This document shows, one piece after another, positions 56,593-64,000 of a stretch of DNA of 64,000 bases (within the stretch, counting starts at the first letter, position 1; each line of letters starts with the position of its first letter). Source of the stretch: Litoribacterium kuwaitense (GTDB lineage Bacteria; Bacillota; Bacilli; Bacillales; DSM-28697); contig NZ_JAALFC010000011.1 in NCBI RefSeq assembly GCF_011058155.1, positions 1 through 64,000 on the forward strand, read 5' to 3'. Position numbers and translations under genes: made by a program. The notes beneath the pieces were generated by a model that saw only the letters and a list, made by a program, of their open reading frames with translations, did no database searches and was not told the origin of the DNA.

Positions 56593-58500
56593 ATGGGAAT
56601 GCCACGAACCGAAAGGACCAATGAGGCCTGGACAGCTTGGCCTTTCTTTTGGTTTACGTTTGTTTTGCTCGCTAAACTGATTTTCATCCGTTCAACGTTA
56701 TTTTCACAAGTCAATATATTACAAAGTGTTTGGGTTGAGATAGGCTATGTGTTGGCGATCCTTGGGATGGTCGCGATGATACGCTGGCGCCCTGTCAAAT
56801 GGACGCTCTTTGTCATCGTGAATCTCATTATGAGTGTTTTTTTATTCTCTGTCGTCGTTTATTATAACTACTCCGGCTATATTGTTACGTATCACGCGTT
56901 AAGCCAGATCAACCAAGTCGGCACTGTCGGTGACTCCGTCGCCTCTTTAATTCGTCCAGAATACTTTTTATTATTTATCGACTTTGTTCTATTGCCCATT
57001 ATCATTCTCATCATTCGCTCTGCCAATAAACGGACTGATCTTTTGCAAACGAGCACGTCACGCTGGTTTTGGCTGATCCCGGCTACAGGTATCGTCATCA
57101 TCGCGATCAATCTCACCACTTATTCAAACCAATTCATCCCAGATACCGCCGTCGCAGCTGAAAAACAAGGGCTGATTACGTATGAAGTGCTCGCCTTTGC
57201 CGATGGCAGCAGTGAGCTTGCGCTTGCGATTGAAAATAAGGAAGAAATGATCGAAACCATTCAGGAAATCAAAGACCCGCAGCAAGCCTTTGCTTCTTAC
57301 AATGCTTCACCAGAAGAACGAAACTTATTCGGCGCTGCCGAAGGACGCCATATTTTTGTCCTGCAGCTCGAAGCCTTTCAGCAATTCGCTCTTGGACTGG
57401 AAGTAGACGGAAAGCCTGTGACACCCTTCCTTAATGACTTATTAAAAGAAAGCTTTCATTTTCCTAACTTTTATCAGCAGGTTGGCCAAGGGAATACGTC
57501 CGACGCCGAGTTTTTACTGAATACGTCCATTTATCCGCCCGCTTTTCAAGCGGCGTCAGAAACATACAGCAACAAAGATTTACCAAGCTTGCCTAAATTG
57601 TTAAAAAGGCAGCAAAACTATCAGACATTGACCTTTCACGCCAACGACGTGTCCTTTTGGAGCCGAAATGACATGTACCCTGCTCTCGGCTTTGATGAAT
57701 ATTACGACATTTCCTTTTTCGGCGACGAAGATGTCATCGGCATCGGCCCGTCAGACGACGTGCTCTACTCGAAGGCGATGCCCGAACTAGTAAAAAAAGC
57801 GGATAACGGTCAGCCGATCTACGCGAACTTTATTACGCTGTCCAGCCACCACCCGTTCCGCATTCCGCAATCTAAGAAGCCAATGGAAATGCCTGAAGAC
57901 ATTCAAGGTACGATTGTCGAAGATTATTTACAATCAATTCATTACACGGATCAAATGATCGGAAAATTCGTCGAGCAGCTTAAAGCAAACGGGCTGTGGG
58001 AAAATAGCCTGCTCGTCATGTACGGCGATCATTTCGGTTTACAGCAAAAAGCGATCGAACAAAAAGATATTGAAGCCATCGATCACCTGCTTGACCGACC
58101 GTACACAGACGTCGATCGCTTTAACATTCCGCTCATCATGACAGCGCCAGGCATTACCGACGGACAAACCATTGAATTAACTGGCGGGCAGATCGACATT
58201 TTCCCTACGATCGCCAACCTTGTCGGACTGCACACTGACCAGCATGTCATGTTCGGTCAAGACTTGCTCAACACGAGTAGCAACCTGCTCGGCATGCGCT
58301 ACTACATGCCCCTCGGCTCCTTCTTTAATGACGAAATCATGTTTCGTCCCGAAGAAAGCTTTGCTGACGGGGAAGCTTATCGGTTAGAAACTACCGAGGA
58401 AATGACAGACTTCGCCGAGTACAAAAGCGACTACGAACGCATCCTCCAGCTCCTACAGCTTTCTGACGCATACGCAGACAGCCTGCCAGAGCAACAGTAG
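56593..58500 (+). CDS. LtaS-family phosphoglycerol transferase
   Basis: From ATG at 56593 the product has 635 residues; a GTG four codons upstream is an alternative start. Five membrane segments lie in the first 180 residues. An extracellular alkaline-phosphatase-fold domain follows. The catalytic threonine is in QVGQGNTSDAEFLLN, with metal ligands in QLEAFQQ, FHAND and YGDHFG. Family members build the glycerol-phosphate chain of lipoteichoic acid or prime it. It is monocistronic, next to the accessory Sec genes. Which LtaS paralogue type it is cannot be told from the sequence. Confidence 0.9.
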   Translation: MGMPRTERTNEAWTAWPFFWFTFVLLAKLIFIRSTLFSQVNILQSVWVEIGYVLAILGMVAMIRWRPVKWTLFVIVNLIMSVFLFSVVVYYNYSGYIVTYHALSQINQVGTVGDSVASLIRPEYFLLFIDFVLLPIIILIIRSANKRTDLLQTSTSRWFWLIPATGIVIIAINLTTYSNQFIPDTAVAAEKQGLITYEVLAFADGSSELALAIENKEEMIETIQEIKDPQQAFASYNASPEERNLFGAAEGRHIFVLQLEAFQQFALGLEVDGKPVTPFLNDLLKESFHFPNFYQQVGQGNTSDAEFLLNTSIYPPAFQAASETYSNKDLPSLPKLLKRQQNYQTLTFHANDVSFWSRNDMYPALGFDEYYDISFFGDEDVIGIGPSDDVLYSKAMPELVKKADNGQPIYANFITLSSHHPFRIPQSKKPMEMPEDIQGTIVEDYLQSIHYTDQMIGKFVEQLKANGLWENSLLVMYGDHFGLQQKAIEQKDIEAIDHLLDRPYTDVDRFNIPLIMTAPGITDGQTIELTGGQIDIFPTIANLVGLHTDQHVMFGQDLLNTSSNLLGMRYYMPLGSFFNDEIMFRPEESFADGEAYRLETTEEMTDFAEYKSDYERILQLLQLSDAYADSLPEQQ

Positions 58501-58541
58501 AAAGCTGGCGGCTGTCCTACAGAGGATGGGATGGCATAACT

Positions 58542-58585
58542 AAAAAAAGCCCCTCGTGATAAGATTGACAGCATGTCTGGGGGCC
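58542..58585 (-). terminator. Possible terminator after the GNAT gene
   Basis: On the minus strand GGGCCCCCAGAC...GAGGGGC forms a G/C-rich stem with a loop of more than 20 bases and is followed by seven T. It lies about 100 bases past the GNAT stop. Confidence 0.45.
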
Positions 58586-58682
58586 CTGCATTTTCGTGAA
58601 ACTCATGTCTACGTTCAATGTCGCAGCTTTTTCATTTTCATGTCAGCACAAGATGTTTAAGCGGTCCCCTGCCACCAAGTGG

Positions 58683-59102
58683 TTAGGGGGTGCTTTTGGT
58701 TGGGGTCAGCGTACAGCGAAAACGTTCTGTCCCGGGATACTGCTCACCTAAAGATGTACTCGTAAAACCGCATGCTTCGTAAAATCGAACCGCTCCTTGA
58801 TCCGTCTGCGCTACAATTACATCTACGTCGTCTTTCAGAGCAATCCATTCGATCATTTTGCTCCCAATTCCCTCGCCGCGCTCTTCAGGTGCAACAGCGA
58901 TATGCTTGATTTCACACTTGCGCGATTGCAGCACAAAGCCGATGCAACCAACAACTTTGGCATTTTTCTCATAGCCAAACAAATGATGATTCGCCAATGA
59001 CATATACGATCGATAAGCGCTGTTCACCCTCGTGCTCGACGTAGCATAGGACAACAATTCCTTAATAGACGCTGAAGGTTTGGAACCTATGATCTGTATC
59101 AT
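58683..59102 (-). CDS. GNAT-family N-acetyltransferase
   Basis: From ATG at 59102 (AAAGGAAG upstream) the product has 139 residues. IKHIAVAPEERGEGIGSKMIEWI is the acetyl-CoA-binding motif A with the RGxGxG-type loop. AVRFYEACGFTSTSLG is the C-terminal motif B. The substrate is unknown. It is a lone gene. Confidence 0.88.
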   Translation of the reverse strand: MIQIIGSKPSASIKELLSYATSSTRVNSAYRSYMSLANHHLFGYEKNAKVVGCIGFVLQSRKCEIKHIAVAPEERGEGIGSKMIEWIALKDDVDVIVAQTDQGAVRFYEACGFTSTSLGEQYPGTERFRCTLTPTKSTP

Positions 59103-59275
59103 GAGAGGTCTTCCTTTCTTATGACATACCCTCCGGAAGTGTTCGCTTCTGAGGTGAGGCATTGTCTCTTGACCCCAATAGCGCTTTTCACTTGTACATC
59201 TGTCAGTTTAACAAGCTAAGTAAAAACGTGCTTCAATCGTTTCAGTCAGTTGTTCAGTCAGCTTGATGAGACGAG

Positions 59276-59475
59276 TTACACTGGGCGATCGTCCTCAAAG
59301 CCATTCTGACGCAAAATATATAAGTACACTTGATCATCAACAGGATTCACGTAAGCCATCGAATAAAAGTTCAGTTTCCCTTCCTTCCAGGCGATAAAGA
59401 GATTGATGCACAGCTGCTCATTTAAGAGACCTTTCTCATCGATGATATGACCAGGGAGATTTGATTTGTATCCTG
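59276..59475 (-). pseudogene. 3' remnant of an unidentified gene
   Basis: On the minus strand an open frame reads PGHIIDEKGLLNEQLCINLF, then IAWKEGKLNFYSMAYVNPV and YLYILRQNGFEDDRPV, and stops at 59276. It has a protein-like composition but no start codon or ribosome site and is closed by a stop near 59490. It meets the truncated DinB-like frame of the plus strand head to head. I do not recognise the family. I infer a leftover 3' end. Confidence 0.45.
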
Positions 59476-59768
59476 GTGGTCAAGCGCTTGTTCGTTTACA
59501 CAATCCTTTTGTAGAAAAAGAATTTGTCTCCGTCGCTGATGAGCTTACATTTGCCCAGCCTTATCGGGAGGACTTCTTAAACTATATTAAAACATTGAAT
59601 CCCCACGATCTAGACACGATCGACATAAATCTCCTTGAAGAAGGCGGCTATAAGAAAAAGCTCGGCGATATGTTATTACGCATTTCTTACCACGAATCTG
59701 TTCACACAGGTCAGCTGTTAGATTATATGCGAACAATGAATGTTGACCGTCCGCATATATGGGATTAA
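59466..59768 (+). pseudogene. 5'-truncated DinB-like gene
   Basis: About 100 residues from YPGGQALVRLHNPFVEKEF to NVDRPHIWD match the C-terminal part of DinB-family proteins. The metal histidines are in LRISYHESVHTGQLLDYM. The first half of the four-helix fold, including its usual histidine, is missing, and no ribosome site precedes the TTG at 59466. I infer a deletion remnant. Confidence 0.6.
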
Positions 59769-59893
59769 TCGTCGATATGCCCAAATGTGGCATAACGGAA
59801 ACAAAAAAATACGTTGCCCCAATCAAACAATGCTCACTACTTAAAGACGTCCAATCAATCGTTTATTAACATCTATTACGTGGCACTCTGAAG

Positions 59894-59928
59894 AAAGGAG
59901 CTCCCCCCTTTGAGTGGCAGCTCCTTTC
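59894..59928. terminator. Inverted repeat after the DinB remnant
   Basis: AAAGGAGCT and AGCTCCTTT form a nine-base-pair stem with a C-rich loop. The flanking T tracts are weak, so function as a terminator is uncertain. Confidence 0.4.
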
Positions 59929-60046
59929 ATACGGATGACTTGAGTAGAATATTCAAACCTAAGCATGTTGAAGCACAATTATACCTTTTTGCAACAACAA
60001 AGCTCTATCATCATTCTCTGTTTTTTTAATTGTCATGACAGCTTAT

Positions 60047-61522
60047 TCAAGATTGACTCACTACATGGTCTAATATTGCTTTCGGTTCCCTTCCTGTAAT
60101 GAGCTTCACTCCGTCTGTATACCCTTCTTCGCGTCCTGTTAATTCATTGATGAGTAATTCTCTCCAATACCTTAACCGAGGCTCAGATTCACTATCATTC
60201 GCTAAATTTGCGGTTTCGCCTGAATCCTCTAACAGATGAAATAGTTGTTCTTCTCCAGTTTGCGAATACCATATATATTTCTCTTTTCCATTAGTCAAGT
60301 AGTGATGAGAGTCTCGTCCATATGCATGCTCGCCGTGAATATAATCCCGCCATTCTATTTCTTCATTTGAGCACAACGGCAGTACACTCTGACCATCTAC
60401 ACAATCAGGAATATCCACTTGAGCAGCATCGAGTAACGTTGGCATAATATCTCTGAGCTCAACGACATCTTCGACCGCTTTATTTTTCGCAATATTTAAT
60501 ACATTACCAGGGTCTGAGAGAATAAAAGGTACCTTTGCACTTCCTTCATATGGCAGTGCTTTTCTAAATTTATTGTGATCTCCAAGCATTTCTCCATGGT
60601 CGGAAACAAATAAAAAGACCGTATTATGTAAAACGCCATGCTCTTGCATTGAATTTAAAAACCTTCCGATCTGATAATCAATGTGTGTAATGAGCGCATA
60701 ATATGCGGCTTGCGCTCGCTGTAAACGATGCTTAGGCACAATGCCTTTTAAAGTTACAGGGTCTAACCCAGCCCGGGTGGGATCTTCTGTTTCAGCCCAA
60801 TCGCCAACGACTGGTTCTGGTAAATCGAGATCCTTATACATATCAAAAAAAGCTTGTGGGGGATCAAACGGCGGGTGTGGTCGAACAAAGGACATTTTCA
60901 AGAAAAATGGTTTCCTCGGATCACGCCGTCTTAAAAAATCGATCGACTCTGACACGACCCAATTTGTCGGATGAAGTGCGTCTGGGAGATGCCAAGGACG
61001 CGCTACGGTTGACGAGTTACAATCAAGTCCAAGGTCATTCAAATCGGCCTGCGCTCCAGCTTGTTGTTTTAACCATGGTAAATAATCGTCTCCACTGTAA
61101 TTGAATGAATCAATTTCAGAATTACTTTGCTTGAAACGACTATAATGTAAATACCCATCATGAAGAACAACATTATGGAAGCCACAAAGGTTTCTTGCTG
61201 GATACACGTGCATCTTTCCAACAGCTTGCGTATGATAGCCTGCCTGTGCTAATTCACCTGGAAGCGTGTGTTCATAATCCCAAGAAACTTTATCTACATA
61301 TCCGACTCGCCCATTCGCAGTCTGAGACATCCCTGTGAGAACGGCTGCTCTTGCAGGAACACAAGTAGGCGTTGCAGAATAGGCGTTTTTAAATAGGACA
61401 CCTTGCCTTGCCAGTTGGTCTAAGTTTGGCGTATCCACTACTGGATGGTCTAATATGCTTAAACAATCGGCTCGCATTTGGTCAACCATCATTAATACGA
61501 CATTAGGTTTCATGCATTGCAA
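60047..61522 (-). CDS. Sulfatase, copy 1 of a tandem pair
   Basis: This 491-residue type I sulfatase is cytosolic by sequence, as no signal peptide is present. NVVLMMVDQMRAD gives the metal site, and the active-site cysteine to be made into formylglycine lies in PTCVPARAAVLTG (about residue 54). VGKMHVYP, SDHGEMLGDH and KVPFIL follow. It removes sulfate or phosphate groups from an organic ester, with the substrate unknown. ATG at 61522 has AAAGG eight bases upstream. It needs a formylglycine-generating enzyme, which is not encoded in this window. By eye it differs from copy 2 at about 61 of 491 residues. Confidence 0.9.
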   Translation of the reverse strand: MQCMKPNVVLMMVDQMRADCLSILDHPVVDTPNLDQLARQGVLFKNAYSATPTCVPARAAVLTGMSQTANGRVGYVDKVSWDYEHTLPGELAQAGYHTQAVGKMHVYPARNLCGFHNVVLHDGYLHYSRFKQSNSEIDSFNYSGDDYLPWLKQQAGAQADLNDLGLDCNSSTVARPWHLPDALHPTNWVVSESIDFLRRRDPRKPFFLKMSFVRPHPPFDPPQAFFDMYKDLDLPEPVVGDWAETEDPTRAGLDPVTLKGIVPKHRLQRAQAAYYALITHIDYQIGRFLNSMQEHGVLHNTVFLFVSDHGEMLGDHNKFRKALPYEGSAKVPFILSDPGNVLNIAKNKAVEDVVELRDIMPTLLDAAQVDIPDCVDGQSVLPLCSNEEIEWRDYIHGEHAYGRDSHHYLTNGKEKYIWYSQTGEEQLFHLLEDSGETANLANDSESEPRLRYWRELLINELTGREEGYTDGVKLITGREPKAILDHVVSQS

Positions 61523-61785
61523 CGACCTTTCTATTTATAGTCAATACGAGAACAAAATGGCATCCTCGGATTTTATTGAATATTAACATAATATCTGTTG
61601 GAATGACAACGTTTGCAGTTGCTTTACACGCCTTTATGTTTTCAACTACCATCAATGACCGCTTTACAATGTAATTGACCTTATTTGGTAAATTTATAAA
61701 CACAAGCAGTCTCAAAGTGATGATGGATTTAGATCATCATTGTTTAAATCGCTTGCAGTTTAGTGTAAAACCTACGACAGGTTAT

Positions 61786-63261
61786 TCAAGATTGACTCAT
61801 TAAATGGCTTAATATTGCTTTCGGTTCCCTTCCTTTAATGAGTGAAACTCCGTCTGTATACCCTTCTTCGCGACCTTTTAATTCATTAATGAGTAATTCT
61901 CTCCAATACTTTAATCGATTCTTATATTCGATATTACCTGCTAAATTTACGGTTTCACCTGAATCCTCTATCAAATTAAATAGTTGTTCTTCTCCAGTTT
62001 GTGAATACCAAATATATTTCTCTTTTCCATTGGTTAAGTAGTGATGCGACTCTATTCCACGTGGATGTTCCCCGTGAATATAATCACGCCATTTCATTTT
62101 CTCATTTGCGCACAAAGGCAGTACACTCTGACCATCTACACAATTGGGAATCTCTACCTGCGCCGCATCGAGTAACGTTGGCATAACATCTCTTAACTCA
62201 ACGACATCTTCGACCGTTCGATTTTTCTCAACATTTAATATATTTCCAGGATCTGAGAGAATAAACGGCACTTTTGCACTTCCCTCATAAGGAAGAGCTT
62301 TACTAAATTGATTGTGATCTCCTAGCATTTCTCCATGATCTGAAACGAATAAAAAGACTGTATTTTTTAAAACCCCATGCTCTTGCATTGAATTTAAAAA
62401 TCTTCCTATCTGATAATCGATGTGTGTAATAAGCGCATAATAAGCGGCTTGAGCACGCTTTAAACGATTTTTTGGGACAATTCCTTTTAATACAACAGGA
62501 CCAAACCCATGACGTTCGTCGTCTTCTGTCTCAGCCCAATCACCAATGACTGGTTCTGGTAAGTCTACATCCTTATACATATCAAAAAAGGCTTGTGGAG
62601 GGTCAAACGGCGGGTGCGGTCGTACAAAGGACATTTTCAAGAAAAATGGTTTCCTCGGATCACGCCTTCTTAAAAAATCGATTGACTCTGACACGACCCA
62701 ATTTGTCGGATGAAGTGCGTCTGGGAGATGCCAAGGACGTGTCACGGTTGACGAATTGCAATCAAGTCCAAGGTCGTTCAAGTCCGCTTTTGCTCCAGCT
62801 TGTTGTTTCAACCATGGTAAATAATCGTCTCCACTGTAATTGAATGAATCAGCTTCTAAAATATTATGCTTAAAACGACTATAATGCATATACCCATCAT
62901 GAAGAACAACATTATGAAAGCCACAAAGGTTTCTAGTCGGATACACGTGCATCTTTCCAACAGCCTGTGTGTGATATCCTGCTTTTGCTAATTCACCTGG
63001 AAGCGTGTGTTCATAATCCCAAGGAACTTTGTCTACATATCCGACTCGCCCATTTGAAGTCTGAGCCATCCCTGTGAGAACAGCTGCTCTTGCAGGAACA
63101 CAAGTAGGCGTTGCAGAAAAGGCGTTTTTAAATAGGACACCTTGCCTTGCCAGTTGATCTAAGTTCGGTGTATCCACTACTGGATGATCTAATATGCTTA
63201 AACAATCGGCTCGCATTTGGTCAACCATAATTAATACGACATTAGGTTTCATGTATTGCAA
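61786..63261 (-). CDS. Sulfatase, copy 2 of a tandem pair
   Basis: The same length and motifs as copy 1 are seen (CVPAR, SDHGEMLGDH). Most differences cluster at residues about 130-140, 250-260, 395-410 and 450-465. These stretches probably shape the substrate pocket or surface loops. The start ATG at 63261 has AAAGG upstream. Homology extends into both flanks: ACAG/ACAGG-TTATTCAAGATTGAC at the 3' side and GCAACGACCTTTCTATT at the 5' side. The duplication unit is therefore about 1.7 kb. Confidence 0.9.
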   Translation of the reverse strand: MQYMKPNVVLIMVDQMRADCLSILDHPVVDTPNLDQLARQGVLFKNAFSATPTCVPARAAVLTGMAQTSNGRVGYVDKVPWDYEHTLPGELAKAGYHTQAVGKMHVYPTRNLCGFHNVVLHDGYMHYSRFKHNILEADSFNYSGDDYLPWLKQQAGAKADLNDLGLDCNSSTVTRPWHLPDALHPTNWVVSESIDFLRRRDPRKPFFLKMSFVRPHPPFDPPQAFFDMYKDVDLPEPVIGDWAETEDDERHGFGPVVLKGIVPKNRLKRAQAAYYALITHIDYQIGRFLNSMQEHGVLKNTVFLFVSDHGEMLGDHNQFSKALPYEGSAKVPFILSDPGNILNVEKNRTVEDVVELRDVMPTLLDAAQVEIPNCVDGQSVLPLCANEKMKWRDYIHGEHPRGIESHHYLTNGKEKYIWYSQTGEEQLFNLIEDSGETVNLAGNIEYKNRLKYWRELLINELKGREEGYTDGVSLIKGREPKAILSHLMSQS

Positions 63262-63594
63262 CGACCTTTCTATTCATAGTAAATTCGAAAAAAACTCTGA
63301 TTTTATTGAATATGAACTTATTATGTCTTTAGATAACAACATTTCCAACTTGTTCACACCCCGCAAATTTATGATGGGTTCAGATCATAGCGTTGATTTG
63401 CCCATGCTCCTTCTGGAAGTGGTAAAGAATTACTTCTCAACAACGGATCATCGGTATGCTCCATCCATTGTTACGGGCTAATTTTCAGCGATGATTATAC
63501 AAAGCTTAATCCTATTGAACAAGCAACCTTTCTTGCATTTGCTTATCTTGTACTTCACTTATACACATAATGAAAATGTACTTTCTCCTTCACC

Positions 63595-64000
63595 TCACTC
63601 TTTCTTAAAGAGCAGCTCATCATCCTGCTCATACCCTGCTTTTTCATAAGTGCTGATGGCTGCCGCATTGTCCCTACCCGTAAGGAGCTTAATCTCTGAG
63701 ACACCTTGTGACTTTAAATCATCTTCCAAAAATGCCAATAACCTTGTTGCTATCCCTTGCTGGTGGGCAGATGGCTCAACGTACATTTCTGTGATTTCTG
63801 CCTGACGTTCTTCGTAACAAAAGGAACGAAAGGTTTGGGCGCAGGCAAATCCGACGATATGTCCATCCTTTTCTGCAATCGTAATCCTTTCGCTGCTCGC
63901 TCGCATGCAGGCCACAATATCTGCTTCAAGCCTACGCTCACCGCCATTAAACATTTAATTTAGTCTTGCTAGCTCAAAGGCATCTTTTTCTGTTGCCAGT
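63595..64000 (-). pseudogene. GNAT acetyltransferase with an in-frame stop, running off the window
   Basis: The frame after ATG 63954 encodes 119 residues with EITEMYVEPSAHQQGIATRLL (acetyl-CoA motif) and AISTYEKAGYEQDDELLFKK. Upstream in the same frame TEKDAFELARLN is followed by TAA and then MFNGGERR. The joined peptide is the normal beta1-alpha1 start of a GNAT protein. One nonsense codon (63955-63957) thus separates the N-terminus from the rest. No ribosome site precedes the internal ATG. The 5' end lies beyond the window. Confidence 0.65.

Larger units (their letters stand above)
60040..63345. repeat. Direct tandem duplication of a 1.7-kb sulfatase unit
   Basis: Two direct copies with a period of 1739 bases (start codons at 61522 and 63261) include coding and flanking DNA. 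The flanks have drifted more than the coding parts, so the event is not the most recent possible. The gap 63262-63594 otherwise shows no gene. Confidence 0.85.

Noticed and set aside
60856-61104. Plus-strand frame inside sulfatase copy 1, with a matching one in copy 2 (62595-62843)
   Set aside because: Its conservation follows from the duplication of the sulfatase on the other strand.
1-64000. tRNA, rRNA, riboswitch or insertion sequence
   Set aside because: I saw no tRNA-like cloverleaf, rRNA segment, recognised riboswitch core or transposase; short or unusual ones could be missed by eye.

Overview
The window looks like a chromosomal segment of a motile, S-layer-forming Gram-positive of the Bacillaceae. 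I infer an alkaliphile- or halophile-like Bacillus relative, because the secreted proteins are rich in acidic residues. The evidence for the family is gene order. The stretch comFA-comFC-yvyF-flgM-flgN-flgK-flgL-yviE-fliW-csrA ... hag ... flaG-fliD-fliS-fliT ... hpf-secA-prfB ... yvjA-cccB-ftsE-ftsX, together with degS-degU-yvyE-LCP, is the B. subtilis arrangement with insertions. Most genes are on the minus strand.

Layout. (1) 1-3360: the 5' part of a large secreted protein with a PHP metallohydrolase domain, discoidin domains and low-complexity linkers. (2) 3745-7643: a phosphonate operon phnX-phnW-(saccharopine dehydrogenase-like)-DeoR regulator. (3) 8296-16619: a cell-division hydrolase module (ftsE, ftsX and a coiled-coil M23 peptidase), cccB, yvjA, prfB with its programmed frameshift, and housekeeping secA. 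(4) 17178-18895: hpf, a DinB-like gene and a cold-shock gene. (5) 19015-34420: a flagellar and competence block. Relative to B. subtilis it carries an inserted, overlapping set ylqG-like/ylqH-like/fliS-like/hag behind a sigma-D-type promoter. (6) 34655-39660: degV, degU, degS, yvyE and an LCP ligase. (7) 40007-58500: an S-layer and secondary cell-wall polymer island. It holds an amidase, csaB, a DUF5693 protein, tagO, a flippase, tagA, two SLH-domain enzymes, secA2, an accessory-Sec S-layer assembly gene and an LtaS-family gene. (8) 58683-64000: accessory material with GNAT genes, gene remnants and a tandem pair of sulfatases.

How the parts fit. TagO, TagA and the flippase can build and export a secondary cell-wall polymer, CsaB can pyruvylate it, and SLH proteins bind pyruvylated polymer. 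SecA2 plus the SLAP protein would export the S-layer protein. In the flagellar block FlgM, FliW, CsrA and the Fli chaperones form the late-gene control circuit. The added FliK-like, FlhB-tail-like and FliS-like proteins sit translationally coupled in front of flagellin.

A caution runs through the window. At least six genes (saccharopine dehydrogenase-like, secA C-terminus, fliS, degS start, LCP gene, tagA) read as intact, family-typical proteins only if one base is added, and mostly this base is in an A/T run. The shared sign and context point to homopolymer under-calling in the assembly, though real lesions or slippage cannot be excluded from sequence alone.
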